Below are positions 1-6,951 of a stretch of 7,095 nt of DNA, piece by piece (positions within the stretch are counted from its first letter, which is position 1; the number at the start of each line of letters is the position of its first letter). The position numbers were made by a program, and so were the translations under genes. A model generated the notes under the pieces. That model was not told where the DNA came from, made no database searches, and saw nothing but the letters and a program-made list of their open reading frames with translations. Source of the stretch: an uncultured Erysipelotrichaceae bacterium (GTDB lineage Bacteria > Bacillota_I > Bacilli_A > Erysipelotrichales > Coprobacillaceae); NCBI GenBank assembly GCA_945981915.1, contig CAMFRJ010000057.1, positions 1 through 7,095 of the forward strand. Reading direction: 5' to 3'.

Positions 1-31
1 TCGTGGGCTCGGAGATGTGTATAAGAGACAG
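1..31 (+). other. Nextera/Tn5 Read 2 sequencing adapter (library artefact)
   Basis: These bases match the Illumina Nextera Read 2 transposase adapter lacking its first three bases. Positions 13-31 are the 19-base Tn5 mosaic end AGATGTGTATAAGAGACAG. This is synthetic library sequence left in the assembly and not part of the organism, so the genome starts at about position 32. Nothing here should be annotated as a mobile element. The matching adapter of the other read type, in opposite orientation, sits at the right end. Confidence 0.98.
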
Positions 32-56
32 ACATGTTATTGGACACTGTTTCACA

Positions 57-1061
57 TTATTTTTCATCATTATCTCCTATAAATTCAAAAATAGACATCT
101 GATCAATATTGATTTCATCACTTTCTTCTTTTTTATTATTTTCATAAATCATTTCAAAACTGAGATCAGATAAAACATCTTTAATATATAAAGGGATTGT
201 TTTCATTTCTAATAATCGCATATTCCCTGGATATTCATTTTTCAACACAAAAGATTTTGTCCAATTATGATGCATATTATGCATAGCGGTGAACCATGTT
301 GCTCCACTGTTGATCTTACTTGAAATAATCACTTGATATTTTGCAAGACCACAAACATAACTATTACGATCAAGACAATGTGTAATATCGAAACGCCTGA
401 TTGGATCAACTGCACTTAAAAGAACAAGTGAGCCATTTTTTATTTGTCTACGGTAATCATGTGCTTTATTTAACATATCTTTATCACACATGAAAGCAAT
501 TGTCTTACATTTATGATTAATAGCGTACGTAAAAGCATCGCTATCTATTCCTTTACTATCATTAGAAATAAACCATTTATTTTCTTCAATAATCTTATCA
601 ACCAATCTTTTCGTATAAGCCCTATCTTTTCTTGTCACCTCTTGTAATCCTAAAATACTGACAGCTTCAAACTCGACAGGCATCTCTCCAATAATATATA
701 AATAATCAGGTGCTCTTTTTTTCATGTTTTTTAACAAAATACGAGGATATTCATCATCATATTTTGTAATCATACGAATCCCTTTTGCATTTAAATCATT
801 TAATAACTTCAAAAAAGTAGATATAGTTTTAATACGACAAGAAAGCTTATAAGCGACAAACTCTGAAATGTTCAACATGTCCATCATTTCATCACTGGTT
901 AATCCAAACAAGCTGGCAGGCCCATGTAGACCATGAATTTTTAAAATACGTTCTACTTCATGCCATTCATCACTTGTCACAGGAACTTCTTTATAAGCAT
1001 AAAAATCACAAGTAAATAAAATAGTGGCCAAACTATTTAAATTCAGAGTCATTTGTTTCAT
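57..1061 (-). CDS. Divergent DprA/Smf-like (SLOG-fold) protein
   Basis: This 334-residue protein resembles the DNA-processing protein A (DprA/Smf) family, whose classical members load RecA on incoming single-stranded DNA during transformation. An N-terminal helical region (about 1-95, possibly SAM/HhH-like) leads into the typical GIRMITKYDDEYPRIL segment (94-109) and PDYLYIIG (118-125). A Rossmann-like core follows, with GID at 171-173, DRNSYVCGLA at 231-240 and SSKINSGATWFTA at 247-259. A GN..L....IPL segment is at 279-291. This layout fits the longer DprA-like proteins better than competence DprA, and no C-terminal winged helix is visible. The GSR signature after the first strand is replaced by GLQ (138-140), and SGxARGID by SNDSKGID (166-173), so nucleic-acid or nucleotide binding may be altered. 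The acidic tail ends with QMSIFEF (321-327). The ATG at 1059-1061 is chosen over an upstream in-frame TTG because AAAGGAAG lies seven bases before it and a TATAAT lies inside the longer version. Fold assignment is fairly sure; function is unknown. Confidence 0.72.
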   Translation of the reverse strand: MKQMTLNLNSLATILFTCDFYAYKEVPVTSDEWHEVERILKIHGLHGPASLFGLTSDEMMDMLNISEFVAYKLSCRIKTISTFLKLLNDLNAKGIRMITKYDDEYPRILLKNMKKRAPDYLYIIGEMPVEFEAVSILGLQEVTRKDRAYTKRLVDKIIEENKWFISNDSKGIDSDAFTYAINHKCKTIAFMCDKDMLNKAHDYRRQIKNGSLVLLSAVDPIRRFDITHCLDRNSYVCGLAKYQVIISSKINSGATWFTAMHNMHHNWTKSFVLKNEYPGNMRLLEMKTIPLYIKDVLSDLSFEMIYENNKKEESDEINIDQMSIFEFIGDNDEK

Positions 1062-1068
1062 ACCGTCA

Positions 1069-1076
1069 CTTCCTTT
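1069..1076 (-). promoter_or_regulatory. Ribosome binding site deciding the DprA-like start
   Basis: On the minus strand AAAGGAAG sits seven bases upstream of the ATG at 1059-1061. The alternative in-frame TTG at 1107-1109 has only a T-rich tract and the ppdK terminator stem before it, so translation most likely begins at this ATG. Confidence 0.75.
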
Positions 1077-1089
1077 ATCATTAATACAT

Positions 1090-1118
1090 ATTATACATGA
1101 AATCGACAATAAAAAAAA
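1090..1118 (-). promoter_or_regulatory. Probable promoter of the DprA-like gene
   Basis: A perfect minus-strand TATAAT is at 1090-1095, about 30 bases upstream of the chosen ATG, preceded directly by TG. The -35 region, at 17-base spacing (1113-1118), is just TTTTTT and falls in the T-tract of the ppdK terminator, so the -35 is weak. The position right after a terminator suggests the gene is transcribed separately from ppdK. Confidence 0.5.
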
Positions 1119-1141
1119 GGTATCAGAACCTGATACCTTTT
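1111..1141 (-). terminator. Intrinsic terminator of ppdK
   Basis: Read on the minus strand just after the ppdK stop, GGTATCAG (1137-1130) pairs perfectly with CTGATACC (1126-1119) around a three-base loop. Flanking A:T pairs extend the stem, and eight T residues follow (1118-1111). This is a textbook Rho-independent terminator. On the plus strand the following T run is only four bases, and there is no plus-strand gene for it to serve. Confidence 0.93.
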
Positions 1142-1145
1142 AAAA

Positions 1146-3782
1146 TTATTTTCCTAATTTTTCTTTAACAGCAGCTTGAGCAGCAGCTAATCTTGCTAAA
1201 GGTACACGGAATGGAGAACATGAAACATAAGTTAAACCAATCTTATGACAGAATTCAACAGTTCTAGGATCTCCACCGTGTTCACCACAGATACCTAATT
1301 TGATGTCTGGACGAACTGGTTTTGCTTTTTCAATTGCGATTTGCATTAATTGACCAACACCTTCTTCATCAATATGAGCGAATGGATCAGATTCGAAGAT
1401 GTTTTTGCTGTAGTATTCTGATAAGAATTTAGCAGCATCATCACGAGAGAAACCATAAGTCATTTGAGTTAAGTCGTTAGTACCAAATGAGAAGAATTCA
1501 GCTTCACCAGCAATTTTATCAGCAGTTAATGCAGCTCTTGGGATTTCAATCATAGTACCAACTTGGTATTTCATATCTACACCAGCATCTGCAATAACTT
1601 TATCTGCAGTTTCAACAACAACTTTTTTAACATATTTTAATTCATTAACATCACCAACTAATGGGATCATGATTTCAGGAGTAATTGTTGTACCTTCTTC
1701 TTTTTCTACTTCGATAGCAGCTTCAATAACAGCTCTTGTTTGCATTTCAGCAATTTCAGGATATGTTACTGATAAACGGCAACCTCTGTGTCCCATCATT
1801 GGGTTGAATTCTTTTAATGATTCAACACGAGCTTTTAATGCTTCGAAAGTCATACCTAAGCTTTCAGCTAATGGTTTGATTTCTTCATCAGTGTGAGGTA
1901 AGAATTCATGTAAAGGTGGATCTAAGAAACGGATATTTACTCCATAACCACCCATTGTTTTAAATAATGCTTTGAAGTCATCTTTTTGGTAAGGTAAGAT
2001 TTTTTCAAGAGCTTCTTTTCTAGCTTCAACTGTTTCAGCAGTGATCATTCTTCTGAAGTTGAAGATTCTTTCTTCATCAAAGAACATATGTTCAGTTCTA
2101 CATAAACCGATACCTTCAGCACCGAATTTAGCAGCTTGAGCAGCATCTCTTGGGTTATCAGCGTTTGTTCTTACTTTTAAAGTACGAGCTTCATCTGCCC
2201 ATGACATGAATGTTCCGAAATCACCAGAAATTTCTGGTTCAACTGTTTTAATTTCTTCAGCATATACATTACCAGTGCTTCCATCTAATGATACCCAGTC
2301 ACCTTCATGTAATTCTCTACCATCAGGTAAAGTTAAAACTTTTGCTTCTTCATCAACTTTGATTGATCCACATCCAGCTACACAGCAAGTACCCATACCA
2401 CGAGCAACAACTGCAGCATGTGAAGTCATACCACCACGTACAGTTAAGACACCATGAGCGATAACCATACCTTCGATATCTTCTGGAGAAGTTTCAAGAC
2501 GAGCTAAGATCATATCTTGAACACCAGCTTCTTTAGCAGCCATAACATCTTCAGCTGTGAAGTAAACATGACCAGTAGCAGCACCTGGAGATGCAGCTAA
2601 ACCAGTAGCAACAACTTTAGCAGCTTTTAATGCATCAGCGTCAAAGCTTGGATGTAATAATTGATCTAATTGTCTTGGATCAACTTTTAATAATGCTTCT
2701 TCTTTAGTAATCATTCCTTCGTTTACTAAATCAACAGCAATCTTTAATGCAGCTTGTGCAGTTCTTTTTCCGTTACGAGTTTGTAACATGAATAATTTAC
2801 CATTTTCAATAGTAAATTCCATATCTTGCATATCTTTGTAATGTTCTTCTAAGATATCACAAACTTTACAGAATTGTTCATAACAATCTGGCATAACATC
2901 ATTTAATGTAGCAATTGGTTGAGGTGTACGAATACCAGCAACAACGTCTTCACCTTGTGCGTTCATTAAGTATTCACCATATAATTTCTTTTCACCGGTT
3001 GCAGGGTTACGAGTGAATGCAACACCTGTACCAGAAGTTTCACCAGTATTACCGTAAACCATTTGTTGAACGTTTACTGCAGTTCCCCATGAACCTGGGA
3101 TATCATTTAAACGTCTATAAGTGATTGCACGGTCATTATTCCATGAACGGAATACAGCTTTGATGGCTTCCATTAATTGTTCTTTTGGATCTTGTGGGAA
3201 GTCAACACCAGCATGTTTTTTGTATTCTTCTTTATAGATAGCAACTACTTCTTTTAAATCATCAGCAGTTAAATCTGTATCGAATTCAACACCTTTTTCT
3301 TCTTTAATAGCATCAAATTTTCTTTCAAATGAGCTTTTTGGGAATCCCATTACTACGTCAGAGAACATTTGAATAAATCTTCTATAACTATCGTATACGA
3401 ATCTTTCGTTGTTAGTAATTTTTGCAAATCCTTCAGCAACTGTATCATTTAAACCTAAGTTTAAAACTGTATCCATCATACCTGGCATAGATTCTCTTGC
3501 ACCAGAACGAACAGAAACTAATAATGGATTGCTTGGATCTCCTAATTTTTTTCCAGTTTCAGCTTCTAATCCAGCTAATTTTTCATCGATTTGTGCACAA
3601 ATTTCTGGAGAAATTTGTTTTCCATCTTCATAATAAGCTGTACAAGCTTCTGTTGAAACTGTGAACCCTTGAGGTACTGGTAATCCAATGCTTGTCATTT
3701 CAGCTAAGTTAGCACCTTTACCACCAAGGATGATTCTCATATCTTTATTTCCTTCTTTGAAAGAATAAACATATTGTTTCAT
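1146..3782 (-). CDS. ppdK: Pyruvate, phosphate dikinase
   Basis: This 878-residue enzyme interconverts ATP, pyruvate and phosphate with AMP, phosphoenolpyruvate and pyrophosphate in the cytoplasm. In anaerobes it often works glycolytically to save energy. The N-terminal ATP-grasp domain shows GGKGANLAEM (20-29) and SVRSGARESMPGMMDT (90-105); the nucleotide half ends with MEFTIENGKLFMLQTRNG (321-338). The swivelling phosphohistidine domain has GGMTSHAAVVARG, with catalytic His455. The C-terminal PEP/pyruvate barrel shows GLCRTEHMFF (559-568), FFSFGTNDLTQMTYGFSRDD (763-782) and GICGEHGGDP, with catalytic Cys832. Length and His455 match the well-studied Clostridium symbiosum enzyme (874 residues, His455). 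The ATG at 3780-3782 is preferred over an in-frame TTG two codons upstream because AGGAGG lies about ten bases before the ATG and only four before the TTG. The gene is intact and single, with its own promoter and terminator. Its restricted codon choice suggests high expression. No regulatory-protein gene (PDRP type) is visible beside it. Confidence 0.98.
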   Translation of the reverse strand: MKQYVYSFKEGNKDMRIILGGKGANLAEMTSIGLPVPQGFTVSTEACTAYYEDGKQISPEICAQIDEKLAGLEAETGKKLGDPSNPLLVSVRSGARESMPGMMDTVLNLGLNDTVAEGFAKITNNERFVYDSYRRFIQMFSDVVMGFPKSSFERKFDAIKEEKGVEFDTDLTADDLKEVVAIYKEEYKKHAGVDFPQDPKEQLMEAIKAVFRSWNNDRAITYRRLNDIPGSWGTAVNVQQMVYGNTGETSGTGVAFTRNPATGEKKLYGEYLMNAQGEDVVAGIRTPQPIATLNDVMPDCYEQFCKVCDILEEHYKDMQDMEFTIENGKLFMLQTRNGKRTAQAALKIAVDLVNEGMITKEEALLKVDPRQLDQLLHPSFDADALKAAKVVATGLAASPGAATGHVYFTAEDVMAAKEAGVQDMILARLETSPEDIEGMVIAHGVLTVRGGMTSHAAVVARGMGTCCVAGCGSIKVDEEAKVLTLPDGRELHEGDWVSLDGSTGNVYAEEIKTVEPEISGDFGTFMSWADEARTLKVRTNADNPRDAAQAAKFGAEGIGLCRTEHMFFDEERIFNFRRMITAETVEARKEALEKILPYQKDDFKALFKTMGGYGVNIRFLDPPLHEFLPHTDEEIKPLAESLGMTFEALKARVESLKEFNPMMGHRGCRLSVTYPEIAEMQTRAVIEAAIEVEKEEGTTITPEIMIPLVGDVNELKYVKKVVVETADKVIADAGVDMKYQVGTMIEIPRAALTADKIAGEAEFFSFGTNDLTQMTYGFSRDDAAKFLSEYYSKNIFESDPFAHIDEEGVGQLMQIAIEKAKPVRPDIKLGICGEHGGDPRTVEFCHKIGLTYVSCSPFRVPLARLAAAQAAVKEKLGK

Positions 3783-3789
3783 TTTCAAT

Positions 3790-3798
3790 CTTCCTCCT
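3790..3798 (-). promoter_or_regulatory. ppdK ribosome binding site
   Basis: AGGAGGAAG on the minus strand is a near-perfect Shine-Dalgarno sequence. Its core AGGAGG is ten bases from the ATG at 3780-3782 and four from the TTG at 3786-3788, which favours the ATG. Confidence 0.85.
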
Positions 3799-3815
3799 AT
3801 AATTTAACTAAAAGT

Positions 3816-3844
3816 ATTATACACTCGTTGTCATATACATTCAA
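3816..3844 (-). promoter_or_regulatory. ppdK promoter (sigma-A type)
   Basis: On the minus strand, TTGAAT (3844-3839) and TATAAT (3821-3816) are separated by exactly 17 bases, and TG directly precedes the -10. This is a strong vegetative promoter. An overlapping TTGACT at 3849-3844 is closer to consensus but would be 22 bases from the -10, so it is probably not the functional -35. The predicted leader to the ATG is short, about 30 bases, leaving no room for a riboswitch. Confidence 0.75.
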
Positions 3845-3869
3845 GTCAATTTTCAAAAACTATCGAAAT

Positions 3870-3913
3870 AAAAAAAGAAATATAACATATTTCCCAAATA
3901 TGTCTATTTCTTT
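3870..3913 (-). terminator. A+T-rich intrinsic terminator of the helicase gene
   Basis: Minus-strand AAAGAAATA (3913-3905) pairs with TATTTCTTT (3882-3874), and CATATTT (3902-3896) with AAATATG (3892-3886). The stem closes on a three-base GGG loop and has a small internal bulge. Its end merges into a run of T residues. It begins about eight bases after the helicase stop codon. The stem is long but poor in G:C pairs. Its arms are nearly symmetric, but on the plus strand it has only a short T run. Confidence 0.75.
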
Positions 3914-3921
3914 ACAAAGTG

Positions 3922-5505
3922 TTATCTTATATTGGCAACTTCTATATCTACTTTACGATTATTTAACTTCTTATTGGTGCATTTTTGAATCACTTTTTTG
4001 ACTACGTGATCATTAATATTCACAAAAGTAAATTTTCTTTTGATATCAATTCCTTGAATATCATTTCTAGAAATTCCTGCTTTTGATATAAGAAAATCAA
4101 TCACTTGATTTTTCTTAATCTTATCCATAGTACCAATCGTTAAAAATAATCTTGTAAAACCAGCATCAGCTTTCTTTTTTTGTTTAGATGAAGATTCTAA
4201 TTTTTCTTTTTTATATGGATAACCTATATGATTATTAAGCGTTAATTCAAATAAAGCCGCTGTCACATCTTTTAACATTGAAGGTTCAATTTGCTGAACC
4301 AATTCTTTAAATTTTTTATGCTGTCCTGAATAAATCAAATCTTCCAGATCGAACATTAATTCATCAACCTTATGCTGTTGAATTTGTGTTAATGTAGGAA
4401 CCTCTATCTTTTCAATAAAAGAATGAGTTTCTTTAGCTATCTGTTTTAAATATTTTTCTTCCTTACCACACACAATCGTATAGGCAACTCCTTCTTTATT
4501 TGCTCTTCCAGTACGCCCAATACGATGAACATAAAGATCACTTTCTTGAGGAAGTTCATAATTGATGACGTGTGAGACATCCTCTACATCAATTCCTCTT
4601 GCTGCCACATCTGTCGCAATTAAGAATTTGATCGTACCATCTTTAAACTTTCTTAAAGTACGACTACGATGATCCTGATTCAAATCACCATGCATAGCTT
4701 CAACGTTATAATTTCCTTTTTGCATCATCTCTGTCACTTCATCAACACTTCTTTTGGTACGACAAAAAATAATACCTGATGTCATTGTTTGTGAATCAAT
4801 TAAACGGCATAGAGCTTCAAAACGATCTTTTGCTTTGACCTCAACATAGTATTGTTTCACAGTAGAAGCTGTTTTCGTTTTTTGTTTGATATGAATATGT
4901 TGATAATCATCCTTCATATAGTTTTGAGCAATAGACTTAATTTCTGATGGCATAGTTGCTGAAAACAGCATCGTTTGATGGACATCCTTTGTCGCTTGAA
5001 GTATTGTTTCAATATCTTCTACAAATCCCATATTCAACATTTCATCAGCTTCATCTAATACAACATAATCAATATGTTCAAAAGATAAAACATGACGACG
5101 CATCAAATCCATGATTCTTCCAGGAGTACCAACTATAATATCAACACCTTTTTTTATATCTTTAATCTGTTTTTCAATACCACTACCACCATAGACACAT
5201 GCAAATCTTAAATCAGTATATTTCCCCAACTTCTTTAATTCAGCATATATTTGCATTGATAATTCTCTTGTTGGTGAAAGAATATAGGCTTGTGGTTCTT
5301 TCTTTCCACTTTCAATTTTTGTTAAAAGAACACCCGCAAAAGCCAATGTTTTTCCTGTTCCAGTTTGTGCCTGTCCAATGATATCTTGACCATCTAAAAG
5401 TACGGGTATCGCTTTTTCCTGTATAGGTGATGGTTTTTCAAATTCTAATTGCACAATAGCTTTTAAAACATTATCACTTAATCCTAATTGTTTGAATTGA
5501 TTCAT
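3922..5505 (-). CDS. deaD: DEAD-box ATP-dependent RNA helicase, DeaD/CshA-DbpA type
   Basis: This 527-residue cytoplasmic RNA helicase unwinds short RNA duplexes using ATP; relatives act in ribosome assembly, cold adaptation and mRNA decay. All core motifs are present: KPSPIQ Q-motif (24-29), AQTGTGKT Walker A (46-53), PTREL (78-82), TPGR (127-130), DEAD (151-154), SAT (182-184), FCRT (247-250), ATDVAARGID (297-306) and HRIGRTGR (327-334). Residues about 365-425 resemble the helical dimerisation region of DeaD/CshA proteins. After a lysine- and serine-rich linker (432-446), residues 449-525 (TRLFLTIGTMDKIKKNQVIDF onward) look like the DbpA-type RNA-binding domain, which in DbpA/YxiN recognises a 23S rRNA hairpin. 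The family is certain. The symbol is a best fit because dimerisation region plus RNA-binding domain is DeaD-like, while DbpA/YxiN remains possible. AAAGGGG six bases upstream supports the ATG. The gene has its own promoter and terminator. Confidence 0.96.
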   Translation of the reverse strand: MNQFKQLGLSDNVLKAIVQLEFEKPSPIQEKAIPVLLDGQDIIGQAQTGTGKTLAFAGVLLTKIESGKKEPQAYILSPTRELSMQIYAELKKLGKYTDLRFACVYGGSGIEKQIKDIKKGVDIIVGTPGRIMDLMRRHVLSFEHIDYVVLDEADEMLNMGFVEDIETILQATKDVHQTMLFSATMPSEIKSIAQNYMKDDYQHIHIKQKTKTASTVKQYYVEVKAKDRFEALCRLIDSQTMTSGIIFCRTKRSVDEVTEMMQKGNYNVEAMHGDLNQDHRSRTLRKFKDGTIKFLIATDVAARGIDVEDVSHVINYELPQESDLYVHRIGRTGRANKEGVAYTIVCGKEEKYLKQIAKETHSFIEKIEVPTLTQIQQHKVDELMFDLEDLIYSGQHKKFKELVQQIEPSMLKDVTAALFELTLNNHIGYPYKKEKLESSSKQKKKADAGFTRLFLTIGTMDKIKKNQVIDFLISKAGISRNDIQGIDIKRKFTFVNINDHVVKKVIQKCTNKKLNNRKVDIEVANIR

Positions 5506-5529
5506 ATATATCCCCTTTATTGCTCTGTG

Positions 5530-5558
5530 ATTTTAACATACTTCTTTATGAAAAGCAA
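5530..5558 (-). promoter_or_regulatory. Helicase gene promoter with extended -10
   Basis: On the minus strand, TTGCTT (5558-5553) and TAAAAT (5535-5530) are 17 bases apart, and TGT precedes the -10, giving an extended -10 element. The -35 lies within the T-rich tail of the upstream dehydrogenase terminator, so the two signals share bases. The start codon is about 25 bases from the -10. Confidence 0.65.
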
Positions 5559-5587
5559 AAGGAATATATGCTTAACATACATTCCTT
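5553..5587 (-). terminator. Terminator hairpin overlapping the dehydrogenase stop codon
   Basis: On the minus strand, AAGGAATGTATG (5587-5576) pairs with CATATATTCCTT (5570-5559) in a 12-base-pair stem with one G:T wobble. The five-base loop TTAAG contains the TAA stop. The downstream tail TTGCTTTT is T-rich but interrupted. The last four codons of the dehydrogenase (RNVC) are therefore also the 5' arm of its terminator. Confidence 0.72.
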
Positions 5588-6951
5588 AATTCTCCTTGAA
5601 GATACCCTTCTATATTTAAACAAACATCATGAAACAAGCGATTTCTTGCTTCTATAGTTGCCCAAGCAACATGTGGTGTCATGATGAGTTTAGAAGGATC
5701 TTTAATCTTTAATAACGGATTATCTTCTTTCATTGGTTCAACTTCAAAAACATCTAAAGCTGCCCCAGCAATCAGATTATGATCTAAAGCTTCTGATAAT
5801 GCCTGTTCATCAATGATTCCACCTCTACCAACATTAATTATATAAGCTGTTTTTTTCATTTGAGAAATCACTTCTTGGTTAAACAAACCTTTTGTTTCAT
5901 TTGACATTGGAGCATGAATTGAAATGATATCACTTTCTTTCAACAGCGTCTTTAAATCAACCCTTCTGTACACTGGATCATCATGTTTTCCACTTGTTGA
6001 ATAATAAATGACCTGACATCCAAAAGCACTTGCAATATTTGCAACTGCTCTTCCAATCGCCCCTAAACCTACAATTCCCCATGTTTTTCCATATAATTCA
6101 TGAAAATCTTTTCCTAAATGACAGAACATATCACTTTGACAATAGCTTTGATTTTCTACATATGTATGATAGTAATGTAGTTGATTATATAAACTCAGCA
6201 ACAAAGCAAATGTATGCTGTGCCACACTTTGTGTAGAATATCCAGAGACATTGCAGACAATGATCTGATGTTCATGACAATAATCAAGATCGACATTGTT
6301 TGTTCCTGTTGCTGTAATACAAATCAATTTAACTTCTGGTACTTGTTGTAAGACATCTTTTGTCAAAACACATTTATTGGTAAGCACAATTTCAGCACCT
6401 TTGATTCTTTCAACAATATCTTGAGCATCAGTTTTAAGATAAGTCACAACTTGTCCATATTGATTTAACACAGTTAAATCAATATCTTGACCTAAAGAAG
6501 AGCTATCTAAAAAAACAATCTTCACATTCTTTTTGAGTTCATTAACAATTTCATCATAATCTTTTCCTGAAAAATATTGTCCCAATTCAATAGCTTCATT
6601 TAAATCTAAAATTGTTGAACTTTGAACAATACCTTTCATTTGATTATCTTCAAATTCAAAACTCAAATATTGATTTAATAAACAGATTCCTAACGCTTTA
6701 GAAGTCATCTCTTTATCATTTTCAACTTCTTCCATCAAATGAGAAAAGAACTCATTATCTTCTTCTTTACATTTTGCAAGACTTTCCTGTACACTCATAT
6801 GCGCTGATAAACAATTCCTGAATGTATCATGATACAATAAAGGCAAGATCAAATCATAAACATTCATTGGTACATGCCCATATCCCTTTGTAAAATTGTA
6901 CAATAAAGCCAATCCTAAATTCTCATCTTTCATCTTATCCACTAACTTCAT
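5572..6951 (-). CDS. D-2-hydroxyacid dehydrogenase with an extra N-terminal domain
   Basis: This 459-residue protein is a fusion. Residues 144-455 are a complete NAD(P)-dependent D-2-hydroxyacid dehydrogenase (glycerate/hydroxypyruvate reductase-like) that would reduce a 2-keto acid to the D-hydroxyacid in the cytoplasm. It starts as KIVFLDSSSLG and has the Rossmann GLGAIG (295-300), NVGRGG with Arg376, LDVFEVEP with Glu405, and TPHVAWAT with His427. These three catalytic residues have the spacing usual for the family. The second Rossmann strand ends in YYSTSGK (316-322), where the NAD-selecting Asp is absent. Residues 1-140 are not part of the normal enzyme. NLGLALLYNFTKGY (11-24) and LILPLLYHDTFRNCLS (34-49) recall the middle component of three-component ABC conflict systems (DUF6521-like), a tentative match. 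AAGGAGG seven bases before the ATG fixes the start, which overlaps the upstream stop as ATGA. The exact substrate cannot be told from sequence. Dehydrogenase call is very sure; N-domain identity is tentative. Confidence 0.92.
   Translation of the reverse strand: MKLVDKMKDENLGLALLYNFTKGYGHVPMNVYDLILPLLYHDTFRNCLSAHMSVQESLAKCKEEDNEFFSHLMEEVENDKEMTSKALGICLLNQYLSFEFEDNQMKGIVQSSTILDLNEAIELGQYFSGKDYDEIVNELKKNVKIVFLDSSSLGQDIDLTVLNQYGQVVTYLKTDAQDIVERIKGAEIVLTNKCVLTKDVLQQVPEVKLICITATGTNNVDLDYCHEHQIIVCNVSGYSTQSVAQHTFALLLSLYNQLHYYHTYVENQSYCQSDMFCHLGKDFHELYGKTWGIVGLGAIGRAVANIASAFGCQVIYYSTSGKHDDPVYRRVDLKTLLKESDIISIHAPMSNETKGLFNQEVISQMKKTAYIINVGRGGIIDEQALSEALDHNLIAGAALDVFEVEPMKEDNPLLKIKDPSKLIMTPHVAWATIEARNRLFHDVCLNIEGYLQGELRNVC

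Noticed and set aside
1059..1109. Longer DprA-like protein starting at a TTG at 1107-1109.
   Set aside because: The extension spans the TATAAT promoter element and the start lies next to the ppdK terminator tract without a usable Shine-Dalgarno. The downstream ATG has one at ideal spacing.
1669..3633. Three plus-strand open frames (1669-1896, 2206-2457, 3409-3633) within ppdK.
   Set aside because: All lie antisense to strongly conserved ppdK coding sequence, whose restricted codon use creates long open antisense frames.
3783..3921. Possible riboswitch or small RNA in the 139-base gap upstream of ppdK, the longest gap in the window.
   Set aside because: The gap is filled by the helicase terminator, the ppdK promoter and a short leader with its ribosome binding site. 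No further structured element fits.
3774..4001. Plus-strand open frame of 75 codons across the ppdK/helicase intergenic region.
   Set aside because: It overlaps the ppdK promoter, the helicase terminator and two real gene ends on the other strand, lacks a Shine-Dalgarno, and its product has no recognisable features.
5199..6236. Two plus-strand open frames (5199-5381, 6030-6236) opposite the helicase and dehydrogenase genes.
   Set aside because: They are antisense to conserved motifs of certain genes, have no ribosome binding site, and encode compositionally odd peptides.
57..6951. The whole window as one coordinated defence island.
   Set aside because: ppdK and the helicase are separate housekeeping units with their own promoters and terminators. 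Only the two end genes have any possible defence resemblance and they are not adjacent.
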